This document shows, piece by piece, positions 52,425 through 61,026 of a stretch of 64,000 bases of DNA (positions are counted from its first letter, which is position 1; each line of letters begins with the position of its first letter). The translations under genes were made by a program, and so were the position numbers. Origin of the DNA: Neobacillus endophyticus (GTDB lineage: Bacteria; Bacillota; Bacilli; Bacillales; Cytobacillaceae); assembly GCF_013248975.1 (NCBI RefSeq), contig NZ_JABRWH010000001.1, positions 3,306,001 to 3,370,000 on the forward strand, given 5' to 3'. The notes beneath the pieces were generated by a model that was not told the origin of the DNA, did no database searches, and saw nothing but the letters and a program-made list of their open reading frames with translations.

Positions 52425-53117
52425 TTAATGATTTTGTTCCCGTACGATTTCAAGACAATAGTCAGTTACGATCTTCTTAAGTGGAGTCAAGCATCGCTTC
52501 GTAAATAAGACGGCAAGGACAAGGACTATGATGGCAGGCAACTGGGAAACGATCAGGGACTTCCCGATTTCCTCTTCCGAGATCCGAAATACGACGACGA
52601 TGCGCAATACCCCTTCCAGCGCCATGAAGCCCCCCCATCCGGCGGTCATGATCCGCTCTCCGCGACGAAAAGGCCCGGACCGTTCCCACGCACGTTCGTA
52701 CGCTGCCATGCGAATCGGGTCGCCCTTAGTCGCGACGGGTTTGGCGGTTTCATACGATAATGGACGGCCGACGAAGCACGTCGTCCATGCATAGATAGCA
52801 GCGGCACCGATGTAAAAGGACGGCTTGATCAAGAGGATCCGCGGATCGTTCGTCCAGATCATCAGTACGATAGACAATGCGATCTCGAGCACGATCAGCA
52901 AGCCGATCCCGTCGAGCTTACGATTGCGCGCAGTCTGGAGGGCCGTGGTTAAACCCGCAGCCACCCCGCTGACCGTCAAGGCGACGACGTCATTCAGTCC
53001 GAGCTGATGAAGCAGAAAATAGGCGACTCCGGGCGCGATGAGATCGACAAGGAGTGGAAGTATTCCCCGGAATTTACTCATTTTCTTAATATGAGACTTA
53101 TTCGATGTTTGATTCAT
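52425..53117 (-). CDS. VC0807-family membrane protein
   Basis: A 230-residue protein with about six helices. LPLLVDLIAPGVAYFLLHQL, ALTVSGVAAGLTTALQTARN and FVGRPLSYETAKPVA are VC0807-family features. The role is unknown; the family often sits beside oxidoreductases or regulators. The start overlaps the end of the upstream FAD monooxygenase by 20 bases, giving coupled translation. Confidence 0.78.
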   Translation of the reverse strand: MNQTSNKSHIKKMSKFRGILPLLVDLIAPGVAYFLLHQLGLNDVVALTVSGVAAGLTTALQTARNRKLDGIGLLIVLEIALSIVLMIWTNDPRILLIKPSFYIGAAAIYAWTTCFVGRPLSYETAKPVATKGDPIRMAAYERAWERSGPFRRGERIMTAGWGGFMALEGVLRIVVVFRISEEEIGKSLIVSQLPAIIVLVLAVLFTKRCLTPLKKIVTDYCLEIVREQNH

Positions 53118-54312
53118 TTTCCTTTTCTCCTTTTTCGGATTCCCTCAAAAAAATTTTTCTCGCATTTTGGTAGGAAGACTCCATCGTAGGGTAAGCATAC
53201 TCTCGCATGGTCTGTTCGTATTTGCGAATCGCAGGAATCAATTCCACCTCGCCTTTGCTGACTGATTCCAGCAGCATCGAAAGCAACGCTGCGTCCAGGA
53301 AAGCCGTACTCGCGCCGGAGCCGCCGGCAGGATTCATCGCATGAATGGCATCGCCCATCAACGTTATGCGGGAAGTCTGCCAATCGGGAACCAGATGCGA
53401 GGTGTGCATAGGCAATGCGAACAGGGAACTCTGATCTGTCCTGCTTAGAAGCTCGATCAGATCCGCAGACCATCCGTTGATACGGCCTATGCTCAATTGG
53501 AGCAGTTCTTCCGGTGGGAGTCGCATGAGGTCTAGCGGAAACCGGTCATCAGGAGCGATCAGTCCCCATAGTAAGTAATCGTCGACAGGATCCAACTGGA
53601 CGCTCGGAGCGAACTTGGCGGCCGCTTCTTGTTGCGGCATACGCGACTGATAGAATGCCATAATCAATGTGGTGCGTTCCGGGCCCAGGATCGTATTAAT
53701 AGCGTTATATATCGCGTCGGGGATTTGCTTGAGAAGAACCGGATTCAGCGGAATTTTCCCATAGATGGAAACCAGCTTCATAGACTCCGGCTCCGTATCG
53801 GGCAGTAACCTTCTTCGCACGACAGAGCGAATGCCGTCCGCAGCGATCAATAGATCACCTTCTTCGACCGTTCCGTCGGAAAAGATTGCTTTGACCCGAT
53901 CCCCCTCTTGTTCGACATCGATCAATGTGCGCGAGAATTGAACGATACCCTCCAAACCAGCCAGCAAAATCTGGCGCAGGGTCAACCTGTTGACGGCGCT
54001 GTGCGAATTGGTCAAATCTTGGCCCGGTTTCCCGAAGTCAACCGATCCGATCGGGTGAAGAGCTGAATCAAACTTCGCGACCTTGGAATTATATGAGACG
54101 GCCGAAGTGGCCAGATAGAGCGAATATAACGTTCCCGGCAGACACTCTTGCAGTCCGAACCCTCCGTAGTCATTGATGTTCAACCGGTACCCTTGGCCCC
54201 GGGCGGCAGGAGAGGCCTCCCGTTCAAACACGGAACAAGATATCCCACGTTTCTTTAAACCTTGGGCCAAGCAAAGCCCACCCATTCCTCCGCCGACGAT
54301 CAGTATATGCAC
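53098..54312 (-). CDS. FAD-dependent monooxygenase (PHBH-like)
   Basis: A 404-residue class A flavin monooxygenase. The N-terminal FAD site is ILIVGGGMGGLCLAQGLKKR, the DG motif is GDLLIAADGIRSVVRRRLL, and the second FAD motif is RITLMGDAIHAMNPAGGSGA. It hydroxylates an aromatic or polyketide-like compound with NAD(P)H; antibiotic inactivation (rifampin or tetracycline type) is one possibility. It is first in a high-GC operon of three. A ribosome site AAAGGAGCG lies upstream of the ATG. High GC and strand reversal mark it as a recent insertion. Confidence 0.9.
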   Translation of the reverse strand: MHILIVGGGMGGLCLAQGLKKRGISCSVFEREASPAARGQGYRLNINDYGGFGLQECLPGTLYSLYLATSAVSYNSKVAKFDSALHPIGSVDFGKPGQDLTNSHSAVNRLTLRQILLAGLEGIVQFSRTLIDVEQEGDRVKAIFSDGTVEEGDLLIAADGIRSVVRRRLLPDTEPESMKLVSIYGKIPLNPVLLKQIPDAIYNAINTILGPERTTLIMAFYQSRMPQQEAAAKFAPSVQLDPVDDYLLWGLIAPDDRFPLDLMRLPPEELLQLSIGRINGWSADLIELLSRTDQSSLFALPMHTSHLVPDWQTSRITLMGDAIHAMNPAGGSGASTAFLDAALLSMLLESVSKGEVELIPAIRKYEQTMREYAYPTMESSYQNARKIFLRESEKGEKENESNIE

Positions 54313-54347
54313 TTAATCCCACGCTCCTTTACATACATACGCTTAAA

Positions 54348-54557
54348 TTAAGAAATTCTTAGAAAGACGAGGCACATAACGCCCAATCCTAAAACCACAG
54401 GTACTAAGCGTATTATCGACCGCCTTATTGTTCTTTTATGATATACTCTAAAGATCCAACCAAGATATATTAACCTAGTAATCAATAATAGAGCGAACCC
54501 ATTTCTATCTCCCTGAATAATAACGGATTGTGAAACGAAATCTTTATATTGTCGCAA
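54348..54557 (-). CDS. Doubtful small membrane protein, 69 aa
   Basis: A frame from a TTG at 54557 encodes two hydrophobic segments (GFALLLITRLIYLGWIF and RLVPVVLGLGVMCLVFL). The frame is open upstream without a start, and GGAAAGTGGGG is a poor ribosome site. It may be the end of a broken gene. Confidence 0.4.
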   Translation of the reverse strand: MRQYKDFVSQSVIIQGDRNGFALLLITRLIYLGWIFRVYHKRTIRRSIIRLVPVVLGLGVMCLVFLRIS

Positions 54558-54717
54558 GTATCCCCACTTTCCTCCATTAGTTCCTCCACCAATCCCTCCA
54601 TACTCAGAATCTTAAATTATCCTGCCAGTTAGTTGAGAAAAACGTCAGCCTTCCGTGGCTACCGCTTCTTTGAAATCATTGAGCTATAGTGCCCGTTAGA
54701 GTTTAGCGAAGGAATAT

Positions 54718-55040
54718 TTACTTTGAGTTTTTTCTAGCAAGGTACAATGCAACAGCTTGAGGTTTAATAACGGTTCCACCATGTTGTTCTTTGATTTCCC
54801 CAAACAATTTATAGCGTACATCTTCAGGAACTAGTCTACGTCTGGAATTAGTGTTTAATAAAGATATATATTCATTTGCTGTGTAAGTATCACCCCATCT
54901 GTATTGCTTTACTTCTAGTTCTTTAAACAAATCATCCTTTACAGTTAGATGCGACATTTCAGCAATAATTTGTTCAATGGACGGATTTTTTGAATCATCG
55001 AGTTGTGGAGCATACCTCTTGTAGCTATCCCGAATTTGGT
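54718..55040 (-). pseudogene. C-terminal remnant of a class I SAM methyltransferase
   Basis: In frame from about 55040 the minus strand reads NQIRDSYKRYAPQLDDSKN, then DDLFKELEVKQYRWGDTYTA and a terminal VALYLARK. This matches the C-terminus of Bacillus class I SAM methyltransferases as I recall it. No SAM-binding region remains, so it is a remnant of about 107 residues. It abuts a remnant on the other strand at 55044. Confidence 0.6.
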
Positions 55041-55043
55041 TAA

Positions 55044-55231
55044 AACATCATCAAATGACGGAACGTGGACTGTCCAAAAGAATGCGATAGAACCTTGGTC
55101 GCTTCCATCAAAAATGTGGCTTTAGAATTGTTGGAGTAGATATTGATTTTTTCATCAGACATTACTCAGAAGAAATTTATGAGAACGGTATACAGTGCGG
55201 GGATATGATTCGATTATCTCAGGATTTATAG
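55044..55231 (+). pseudogene. C-terminal remnant of a GNAT acetyltransferase
   Basis: On the plus strand LGRFHQKCGFRIVGVDIDFF and SEEIYENGIQCGDMIRL match the typical end of GNAT N-acetyltransferases. The upstream part (VKTSSNDGTW) is in a different frame, so there is at least one frameshift and no start. It is a decayed fragment. Confidence 0.55.
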
Positions 55232-55239
55232 GGAAACCT

Positions 55240-55330
55240 CTACTAAACTAAGAACAACGCTTGATTAGACTGTATTTCAATGGCGGTCTTACTTTTTGCC
55301 TAAATATCAACAGTAAGATTTAACAAAGCC
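55240..55330. repeat. Terminal-inverted-repeat element, third copy
   Basis: Left end AAACTAAGAACAACGCTTGA and right end ATCAACAGTAAGATTTAACA then AAGCC correspond to the ends at 1625-1700 and 37012-37125. Its right end supplies the last codons (GFVKSYC) and stop of the CPBP remnant. Confidence 0.5.
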
Positions 55331-55570
55331 TAAATTTATAAACCTGTTCGATAAATCGTTTCGTAAATCAGGGTCAGAAAAAATTAAAATAAATGCAATT
55401 ACCATCGGGCTGGATAATCCAATAATTCCCAATATACTTGCAACTACAACATATACATTACTGATAGGTTCAATGTGACTTAGGTAAGCAGCTATAAACC
55501 ATAATATCCAAGGAATTAAAATTGATAAAACGTATAACAAAAATGGATTTCGGTATCTCTCGATTGTCAT
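55307..55570 (-). pseudogene. Truncated CPBP-type membrane protease, N-terminal 80 residues
   Basis: The frame starts MTIERYRNPFLLYVLSILIP and continues through SPMVIAFILIFSDPDLRNDL, as in CPBP proteases. It stops after 87 codons, where intact members have nearly 300 and carry the catalytic EE motif later. The last seven codons come from the inserted repeat at 55240-55330. It has GGGGAAGA upstream, so it may still be translated, but it cannot be active. Confidence 0.65.
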
Positions 55571-55893
55571 ATTTCTTCCCCTTTTTATTTAGGATTTATA
55601 TTAACAACAACAATAATTTACTGAAAAATCCATTATTATCAAAATGCTTTTCTGTTATATAATGGAATTTAAAGGGTGGAATTTCAAGTTTTTTTTATCT
55701 GCATTTATCGACAAGTTGTTTATCTAGCGAATACTTATCAAAGTCTTGTGAAATATAAGATTTATCCAAATAATAATTTAGAAAAAAGCGATAGAATTGG
55801 GTACGGAATTGAATAAGAAATATCATATTTTTGCTGAACTATCTGTGGGAGTTGGTTTAACAAGCTAAAGGCATCAACCAGATTAATTATCTG

Positions 55894-55985
55894 GATCTTC
55901 CATAATCGGGCGCAAGAATTGAAGAATTTATGGATTGTAGCAGTCCATCTTTTCAGTCCGTTAAATGGCAGATTACTTTAAGAAG
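55894..55985 (+). repeat. Cassette-type stem-loop repeat, copy 6 (long form)
   Basis: GATCTTCCATAATCGGGCGC, a short hairpin with GGATTGTAGCAGTCC, TCAGTCCGTTAAATGGCAG and a right end ATTACTTTAAGAAG. It lies 52 bases upstream of the GNAT gene. The remaining upstream part (55571-55893) holds no gene. Confidence 0.78.
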
Positions 55986-56037
55986 GTCAATTAGAAATAA
56001 TAAAGAAATATACATATCAACACAAAGGGTGATTAAT

Positions 56038-56535
56038 ATGATTATTGATTTTTTATCAAACCATCCCGATAAAATAACCGAAGTTTCTGAAATGATTTTT
56101 AAGGAATTTGTAGTAAATACAAGTAGTTGTATGAAATTTGAAGATGTTGTTATACACTTTTCAAATACAAAGGAAAATGCATTTCCGATAACACTGGTTG
56201 CATTAGTGGACGAAGAATGTTTAGGAACTGTATCAATCTTTGAAAATGATTTAAAGATAAGAGATATGTATAAACCTTGGCTTGCATCTCTATACACGAA
56301 ACCTGAGTATCGTGGTAAAAGAGTAGGACAAGAGTTAGTAGCCAACACCATAGATGTTGTCAAAAAACTAGGATTTAATGAACTGTATTTAAGAACAGAA
56401 GATGCATCTGACTATTATAGAAATAGGGGATGGACTTATCTTGAAACTGTTTCTGATGATAAATACGAAAAAATTGATATATTTAAAATAAATTTTTTGA
56501 AATTTAAACTAACTACTTGTGAAAATTGTACTTAA
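56038..56535 (+). CDS. GNAT N-acetyltransferase
   Basis: A 165-residue GNAT protein. NAFPITLVALVDEECLGTVS is strand 2-4, LASLYTKPEYRGKRVGQELV is the acetyl-CoA loop (R-G-K-R-V-G), and ELYLRTEDASDYYRNRGWTY is the C-terminal block. It transfers acetyl from acetyl-CoA to an amine; the substrate is unknown. The ATG at 56038 follows AAAGGGTG. It is a single-gene unit between repeats 6 and 7. Confidence 0.9.
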   Translation: MIIDFLSNHPDKITEVSEMIFKEFVVNTSSCMKFEDVVIHFSNTKENAFPITLVALVDEECLGTVSIFENDLKIRDMYKPWLASLYTKPEYRGKRVGQELVANTIDVVKKLGFNELYLRTEDASDYYRNRGWTYLETVSDDKYEKIDIFKINFLKFKLTTCENCT

Positions 56536-56561
56536 AGTAAACTGGTTCATTACTTCAATAT

Positions 56562-56584
56562 CGATCTTCAACAATCGGGCGCGA
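56562..56584 (+). repeat. Cassette-type repeat, copy 7, left half (split by intron)
   Basis: ATCTTCAACAATCGGGCGCG ending in A is the 5' exon. With the right half at 59286 it rebuilds GCGCGATTCT, the junction seen intact in copy 11. Confidence 0.88.
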
Positions 56585-57699
56585 GTGCGGCCAAGCTTAG
56601 GTCGTATCATATAACGGGTGGGATTCCCGTCGAGTAAGAACTAGCCATTCGCTCGTAGCGAGTCTTGGAGGGCTAAAGGTAACTTTAGTCTTTAAGCGTA
56701 GACAGTTAGGTAGCGGGCCGAAAGCCAACTGGTTGAAGGGATTGAGCTCCATAATGATTGTAAATCGGGAGGGCTGATGCTTTTCGCGCTGCAGAAAGCC
56801 ATATTTTATCTTTCGTTAAAGGCAAGAAGGATAAAACCTCTCTGGAGTCATAGACCTTGGCACGTTATACATTGATATGATACGGCAACTTGGGAGACCC
56901 TACCGGTCTTTTCTTTTTTTCTAGAAGAGTATGGACTACAAGCGATAACAAGCAAGGAAACCAAATGCCGATTGAGGGAGTCGGATAGCAGCGTAGTGCG
57001 TGCGTGGCAGCACGTTCATCAGGTGGGTTAAAGTCCCACTGAATCTCTGACTAGGAGATTCATATCCAAACTTGGGAGTAATGTCTCAAGGGCTGATGAT
57101 TTATCATCAGAAGGCAGGGCGTCCACCGCGAGGTGGAGTCTGAAGGGCTTGAGGAGAAATACCAGGCCGTAGTAAAACGGGGCTACCCGAAATGCGAACC
57201 GGTCGGCCAAAGATGGGGCAAGGTCGAGCCTGCACTATGGAGGCGAAGGCGCTACTAGTCCACCCATCGTACCAAGGTGTGTGCGGGCGGCATGGTATGG
57301 AAGATGAATGTAGCGACCCATGGAGATCTCGTAGTGTCTGGAACAAAAACACTTTTAGGGACAAGTGGTTAAATAAAGTCGGGGTAATTGTTTCTGTGAC
57401 AGTTATCCGGTAAGGAAATTCACAGAACTCCAGTAATGTGAACTATAAGGTAACCCCGAAATGGACACAAATGCACTGCGAGAAGTCGGAGAGCTGAATA
57501 GTACTTTAACAGACGAACAACAAAAACGTCTGGAACATCTATATAGATGTCATTTATTTATTCAAAAGGTAAATAAATGGGGAAGGCAGCTTGCTTTATG
57601 GAACCAAAATCCGAAATTAGTTTTGCGAGTAAAACGAACAAGAACGGAAAGTTCCCTTTGCGAAAGACCCTAAACTTGTATGTGGAGGATACGAAACCA

Positions 57700-58959
57700 A
57701 TGGCGGATAATGGTACAACAACTAAGATTCATTCCTTAATAGATAAGGTTTACCACCCAACAAATCTATTGATGGCTTGGGAAAAAGTTAAGGAAAACAA
57801 AGGTAGCGGAGGAATCGACAATATCAGTATTAGTGATTTTGAAAAGGTACAGTATAAAGAATTAGACTTACTGCACCAAAGACTGAAAAATGATTCATAT
57901 AAACCATTACCAGTCAGGAGAGTTAACATTCCTAAAAGGAATAAACCAAACGAGAAGAGACCTCTTGGAATTCCCGCAATTCGGGACAGAGTTTGTCAAC
58001 AGGCTTTAAGGAATCGTCTTGAGCCAATATTTGAACCAACTTTTAATGACTGTAGTTTTGGATATAGGTCAGGAAAGTCTACCCATCAAGCTATGAGGAA
58101 GATATATCGTGAGATTATCAATGGTTGCGAATGGGTCCTAGATGCAGATTTGAGAGATTTCTTTGGGAATGTTCAACATGAATTGTTAATAAATAAAATT
58201 GCGGAAAAGGTAAGTGATGGACGAGTCTTACGACTCATTAGGCAAATGCTTGAAGCGGGCTATATGGAAAAGGGAAAGAAACATGCGACCACTCAAGGCA
58301 CGCCGCAAGGTGGGGTAATCAGTCCGCTATTCAGTAACATCTATCTTGATTCATTTGACCATGAAATGGTTGATAAAGGGTATCGACTTACAAGATTTGC
58401 TGATGATTGGGTAGTACTCTGTAAAACAAGAAATGAAGCAGTGAAGGCATTAAATGATGCAAGGCAAATACTATCTAAAATTGGCTTAACTCTCCACCCT
58501 GAGAAAACCAGAATTACACATATTAAATGGGGATTTGAATTTTTAGGATATAAGATTAAACAGGGAAAAGGACTTAAACTTCCTCGCCATAAAATCAAAA
58601 AGCAACCTAACATCATAAACATCTATGCAATTCCTACTGAGAAGTCAGTAAAGCGATTCATGGACACTATACGTAGCCGTACAAAACGAAGAATCCCATT
58701 AAGCTTATTTGAATTAATAGAAAGTATCAATCCTGTTATCAGAGGATGGGGTAACTACTATCGAAAAGCTCACGTTAGAAAACTCTTCAATAAACTCCAA
58801 CGCTGGATTGTAAGAAGAATATGGAGCCATCGATTTAAAAGATGGCGAAACATGGGTTGGAAGAAACTTCACGAATCCAAACTCTATTCGGCTTACAAAC
58901 TTGTAAACCTTACTTCATTAATTCCAGATTTAGAATCTAAAGTTGCATCTAAAGGATGA
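57700..58959 (+). CDS. ltrA: Group II intron reverse transcriptase/maturase
   Basis: About 419 residues from the ATG at 57700, which follows GGAGG by 12 bases. An alternative ATG at 57577 would add 41 residues. RT blocks are clear: GGIDNISISDFE, RRVNIPKRNKPNEKRPLGIP, CSFGYRSGKSTHQAM, TTQGTPQGGVISPLFSNIYL and the active site RFADDWVV near 231. The maturase X domain includes INPVIRGWGNYYRKAHVRKL. The protein ends there, without an HNH endonuclease domain, so integration probably relies on reverse splicing at a favourable site. It splices the intron RNA and copies it into DNA. Confidence 0.93.
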   Translation: MADNGTTTKIHSLIDKVYHPTNLLMAWEKVKENKGSGGIDNISISDFEKVQYKELDLLHQRLKNDSYKPLPVRRVNIPKRNKPNEKRPLGIPAIRDRVCQQALRNRLEPIFEPTFNDCSFGYRSGKSTHQAMRKIYREIINGCEWVLDADLRDFFGNVQHELLINKIAEKVSDGRVLRLIRQMLEAGYMEKGKKHATTQGTPQGGVISPLFSNIYLDSFDHEMVDKGYRLTRFADDWVVLCKTRNEAVKALNDARQILSKIGLTLHPEKTRITHIKWGFEFLGYKIKQGKGLKLPRHKIKKQPNIINIYAIPTEKSVKRFMDTIRSRTKRRIPLSLFELIESINPVIRGWGNYYRKAHVRKLFNKLQRWIVRRIWSHRFKRWRNMGWKKLHESKLYSAYKLVNLTSLIPDLESKVASKG

Positions 58960-59195
58960 CATAAAGGAAAGCGGATTACGGGAAAACTGTACGATCCGTT
59001 TGATTGAGCGGACGGAGGAAGGCTTATGCCGACCTCCTTCGACTCTACACCAATGAAGTTGGGTAATGCCGATGGAGGAAAGGCTAGCTACCAGTTATCA
59101 ACCTTACTAGGGACACATTTACTACACACAGAGGTAGGTATAATGATGGAAACAAAACTATTGAGGATAACAGAAATGTGAATGGTAACTAGGAG

Positions 59196-59229
59196 GAGCC
59201 GTGTGCGTTAATAGCGCAAGCACGGTTCT
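59196..59229 (+). ncRNA. Group II intron domain V
   Basis: A 34-nt hairpin GAGCCGTGTGCG...CGCAAGCACGGTTCT with the AGC catalytic triad near the 5' base and the two-base bulge position. Domain VI follows with pairing GTAGAA/TTCTAC. Confidence 0.93.
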
Positions 59230-59285
59230 GTGAGGGTGGTGGAGTCCAATTTATCGCAAGGTAGAAAGGCTCCCTTCTACTCGAC

Positions 59286-59343
59286 TTCTCCAACAGAGTT
59301 GTGCTCTTTCGTTATGTATGGGGCCAGATTGTTGCATAACTAG
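59286..59343 (+). repeat. Cassette-type repeat, copy 7, right half
   Basis: TTCTCCAACAGAGTTGTGCT followed by CTTTCG, GGGGCCAGATTGTTGCATAA. It is the short form; GCCAGATTGTTG pairs with CAACAATCGGGC of the left half. Confidence 0.85.
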
Positions 59344-59543
59344 TGGAAAGAAAATTATATTTTGTGAAGATTTTCACTCAAACTAACGAATCAGGTTAGT
59401 AAAAGAGAATATTAAATATTAACCAGAAGAGGATTACCAATATTCTTACAAAAAATTGAAAATGTGTTATAGTGTATTTATTAACGATGTTACCTGGGAA
59501 GGTTTAACGGAACACGAATAGGGAGCACAAATCGACCAAATAG

Positions 59544-59585
59544 GGTTGCTTCTGCAGCCTTTTTTGGGCTAAAGGGGGCTTTAGC
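59544..59585 (+). terminator. Hairpin terminator without an upstream gene
   Basis: GGTTGC/GCAGCC then TTTTTT, followed at once by GCTAAAG/CTTTAGC. The 59344-59543 stretch has no gene, so this may be left from a lost cassette. Confidence 0.6.
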
Positions 59586-59663
59586 AAATTAAAGAAGTCC
59601 TTTTTGCACTAATTTCTTAAACAATGGGATAAAGACTTTAAAATTTAAGAAAGGAGTTTTGGA

Positions 59664-60074
59664 ATGGTGAATAATGCCCAACTGGTTTTAGCAAATTATT
59701 ATAATGCATTAGGTAGTAAACAAATTGATAGATTGATTGAAATAGTTCACGATGAAGCGAAATTTATTATTCTTAAAAAAGAGCCATCTGATAAAATCCC
59801 TTTATATGGTACATACGAAGGTAAAGAGGGAGTAAAAAAATATTTAAATATTTTAGCGGAAGAATATCAAATAGATATGTTTGTCATTAATAAAATAATT
59901 GGTGATCAAGATACAGCATTTGCATGGGGAAGTTTTCGAATCAAAGTCCGAGTAACTGGAAAAACTTTTGAGAGTGATTGGGCAGTGGTTTGTGAAATTG
60001 AAAAAGAGAAGATTAAGTTTTTTCAATTCTTTGAAGATACAGCTGCATTAGAAGAAGCATTTGATTTAACTTAA
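59664..60074 (+). CDS. SnoaL/NTF2-like protein
   Basis: A 136-residue protein of the nuclear-transport-factor-2/SnoaL fold. VLANYYNALGSKQIDRLIEI, then the cone-lining strands (YGTYEGKEGVKKYLNILAEE, FAWGSFRIKVRVTGKTFESD, FFQFFEDTAAL) are typical. Such proteins bind or turn over small hydrophobic molecules; ligand unknown. AAAGGAG lies 9 bases before the ATG. It is a single-gene unit between repeats 7 and 8. Confidence 0.85.
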   Translation: MVNNAQLVLANYYNALGSKQIDRLIEIVHDEAKFIILKKEPSDKIPLYGTYEGKEGVKKYLNILAEEYQIDMFVINKIIGDQDTAFAWGSFRIKVRVTGKTFESDWAVVCEIEKEKIKFFQFFEDTAALEEAFDLT

Positions 60075-60286
60075 TCGAATAATGATTGAATATTGAGGTA
60101 TGATCAATTCATAAAAATCACAAGAAAGAAGAGGCGTTCATTTTCCATAGCCATTAAGTTAAGAAATCCATTGTTCCCCAAAACGAAAAAAAGAGCTGAA
60201 TTCTAACAGATTATTGTGGAAAGATAAAATTTTCGTTTTAGAGCACTTCAAAATATTAGCTTGATGGGCATGTGGTGGTACCCCAA

Positions 60287-60380
60287 TAAGATCTTCAACA
60301 ATCGGGCGCAATACTTGAAGAGCTGGCTGCTATTGCCGGCTTTTTGTTTATTAAATTAAATGGCAGGTTTCTTGAATAGA
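60287..60380 (+). repeat. Cassette-type stem-loop repeat, copy 8
   Basis: AATAAGATCTTCAACAATCG then GGCGC, hairpin GCTGGCTGCTATTGCCGGC with T-run, then TTAAATTAAATGGCAGG and right end TTTCTTGAATAGA. No gene is seen elsewhere in 60075-60545. Confidence 0.8.
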
Positions 60381-60545
60381 ACAGAATATTCACTGTCTCC
60401 ATTTGTGGTATTTTTTATTGATGCCAATTCCGGTTTTTGGTTGAAAAATCAAATATAACGATAACAGCATGGTTTGGTTCAGTTTCTTGATAAGGTTTAT
60501 TCTATAACCGGAATTTAAATATTTAATTATATGGGGGAAAAAGAA

Positions 60546-60956
60546 ATGATAGTTGACCATATTGGAATTGCCGTTAGAAAAATCGAAGATGCTTTACCCT
60601 TGTACATCGACATATTGGGTGGGAAATTAGAGGACCGGTATACAAGCGAAGTACCTGGAGTTGAAGTTCATGTGGCGGTGATAAAAATGGCGGATAAAAC
60701 GATTGAATTATTGGAACCTACAAATGATAAGTCTCCAATTGCTACTTTTATTAAACTTAGGGGAAAAGGAGTTCACCATGTTGCTTATCGTGTTGACGAT
60801 TTAGATAGTGCAATACATGAATCACGTCAGAAAGGTATTCGATTTTTAGAAGAGACCCTTCGTGTCAACAGTAGAGGCAGACGTCTAATTTACATGAACC
60901 CCGCATCAACAAATGGAACAATTATTGAACTTTGTGATTACCCTTTTAAAAAATAA
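60546..60956 (+). CDS. VOC-family protein, methylmalonyl-CoA epimerase-like
   Basis: A 136-residue vicinal-oxygen-chelate protein with two beta-alpha-beta units. Metal ligands are seen in VDHIGIAVRKIEDAL (His), GVEVHVAVI, GVHHVAYRVDDLDSA (His) and TIIELCDYP (Glu). The arrangement and length match the methylmalonyl-CoA epimerase branch, but no mutase is nearby, so another VOC reaction is possible. The ATG at 60546 follows GGGGGA. Confidence 0.82.
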   Translation: MIVDHIGIAVRKIEDALPLYIDILGGKLEDRYTSEVPGVEVHVAVIKMADKTIELLEPTNDKSPIATFIKLRGKGVHHVAYRVDDLDSAIHESRQKGIRFLEETLRVNSRGRRLIYMNPASTNGTIIELCDYPFKK

Positions 60957-61026
60957 AATTTTAGAAAAAATATTTTCCTTAATTTTTTATTTATGACCCT
61001 TGTTAACTTGCTAATATACATTGGCT

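Larger units (their letters stand above)
56585..59285 (+). mobile_element. Group II intron (2701 nt) with encoded reverse transcriptase
   Basis: The 5' end GTGCG is the group II consensus and the 3' end CTACTCGAC follows domain VI. A canonical 34-nt domain V lies at 59196-59229. The open frame in the domain IV position encodes a maturase-RT. TCGCGC at 56784-56789 pairs exactly with the last six bases of the 5' exon (GCGCGA, 56579-56584), a convincing EBS1-IBS1 pair. The intron lies inside a repeat copy and in the direction of the flanking genes. About 1.1 kb of RNA precedes the ORF. Class is not assigned; a stem-loop target would suit a group IIC-like lineage. Confidence 0.93.

Noticed and set aside
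55044..55140. Minus-strand reading FWTVHVPSFDDV as a further part of the methyltransferase remnant
   Set aside because: It needs a frameshift and overlaps the plus-strand GNAT remnant, which fits its family better over most of this stretch. It could still be real, so the boundary is uncertain.
57461..57673. 70-aa frame within the intron upstream of the RT
   Set aside because: It lies in intron RNA and overlaps the start of the RT frame. It has no recognisable domain, and the RT explains the region.
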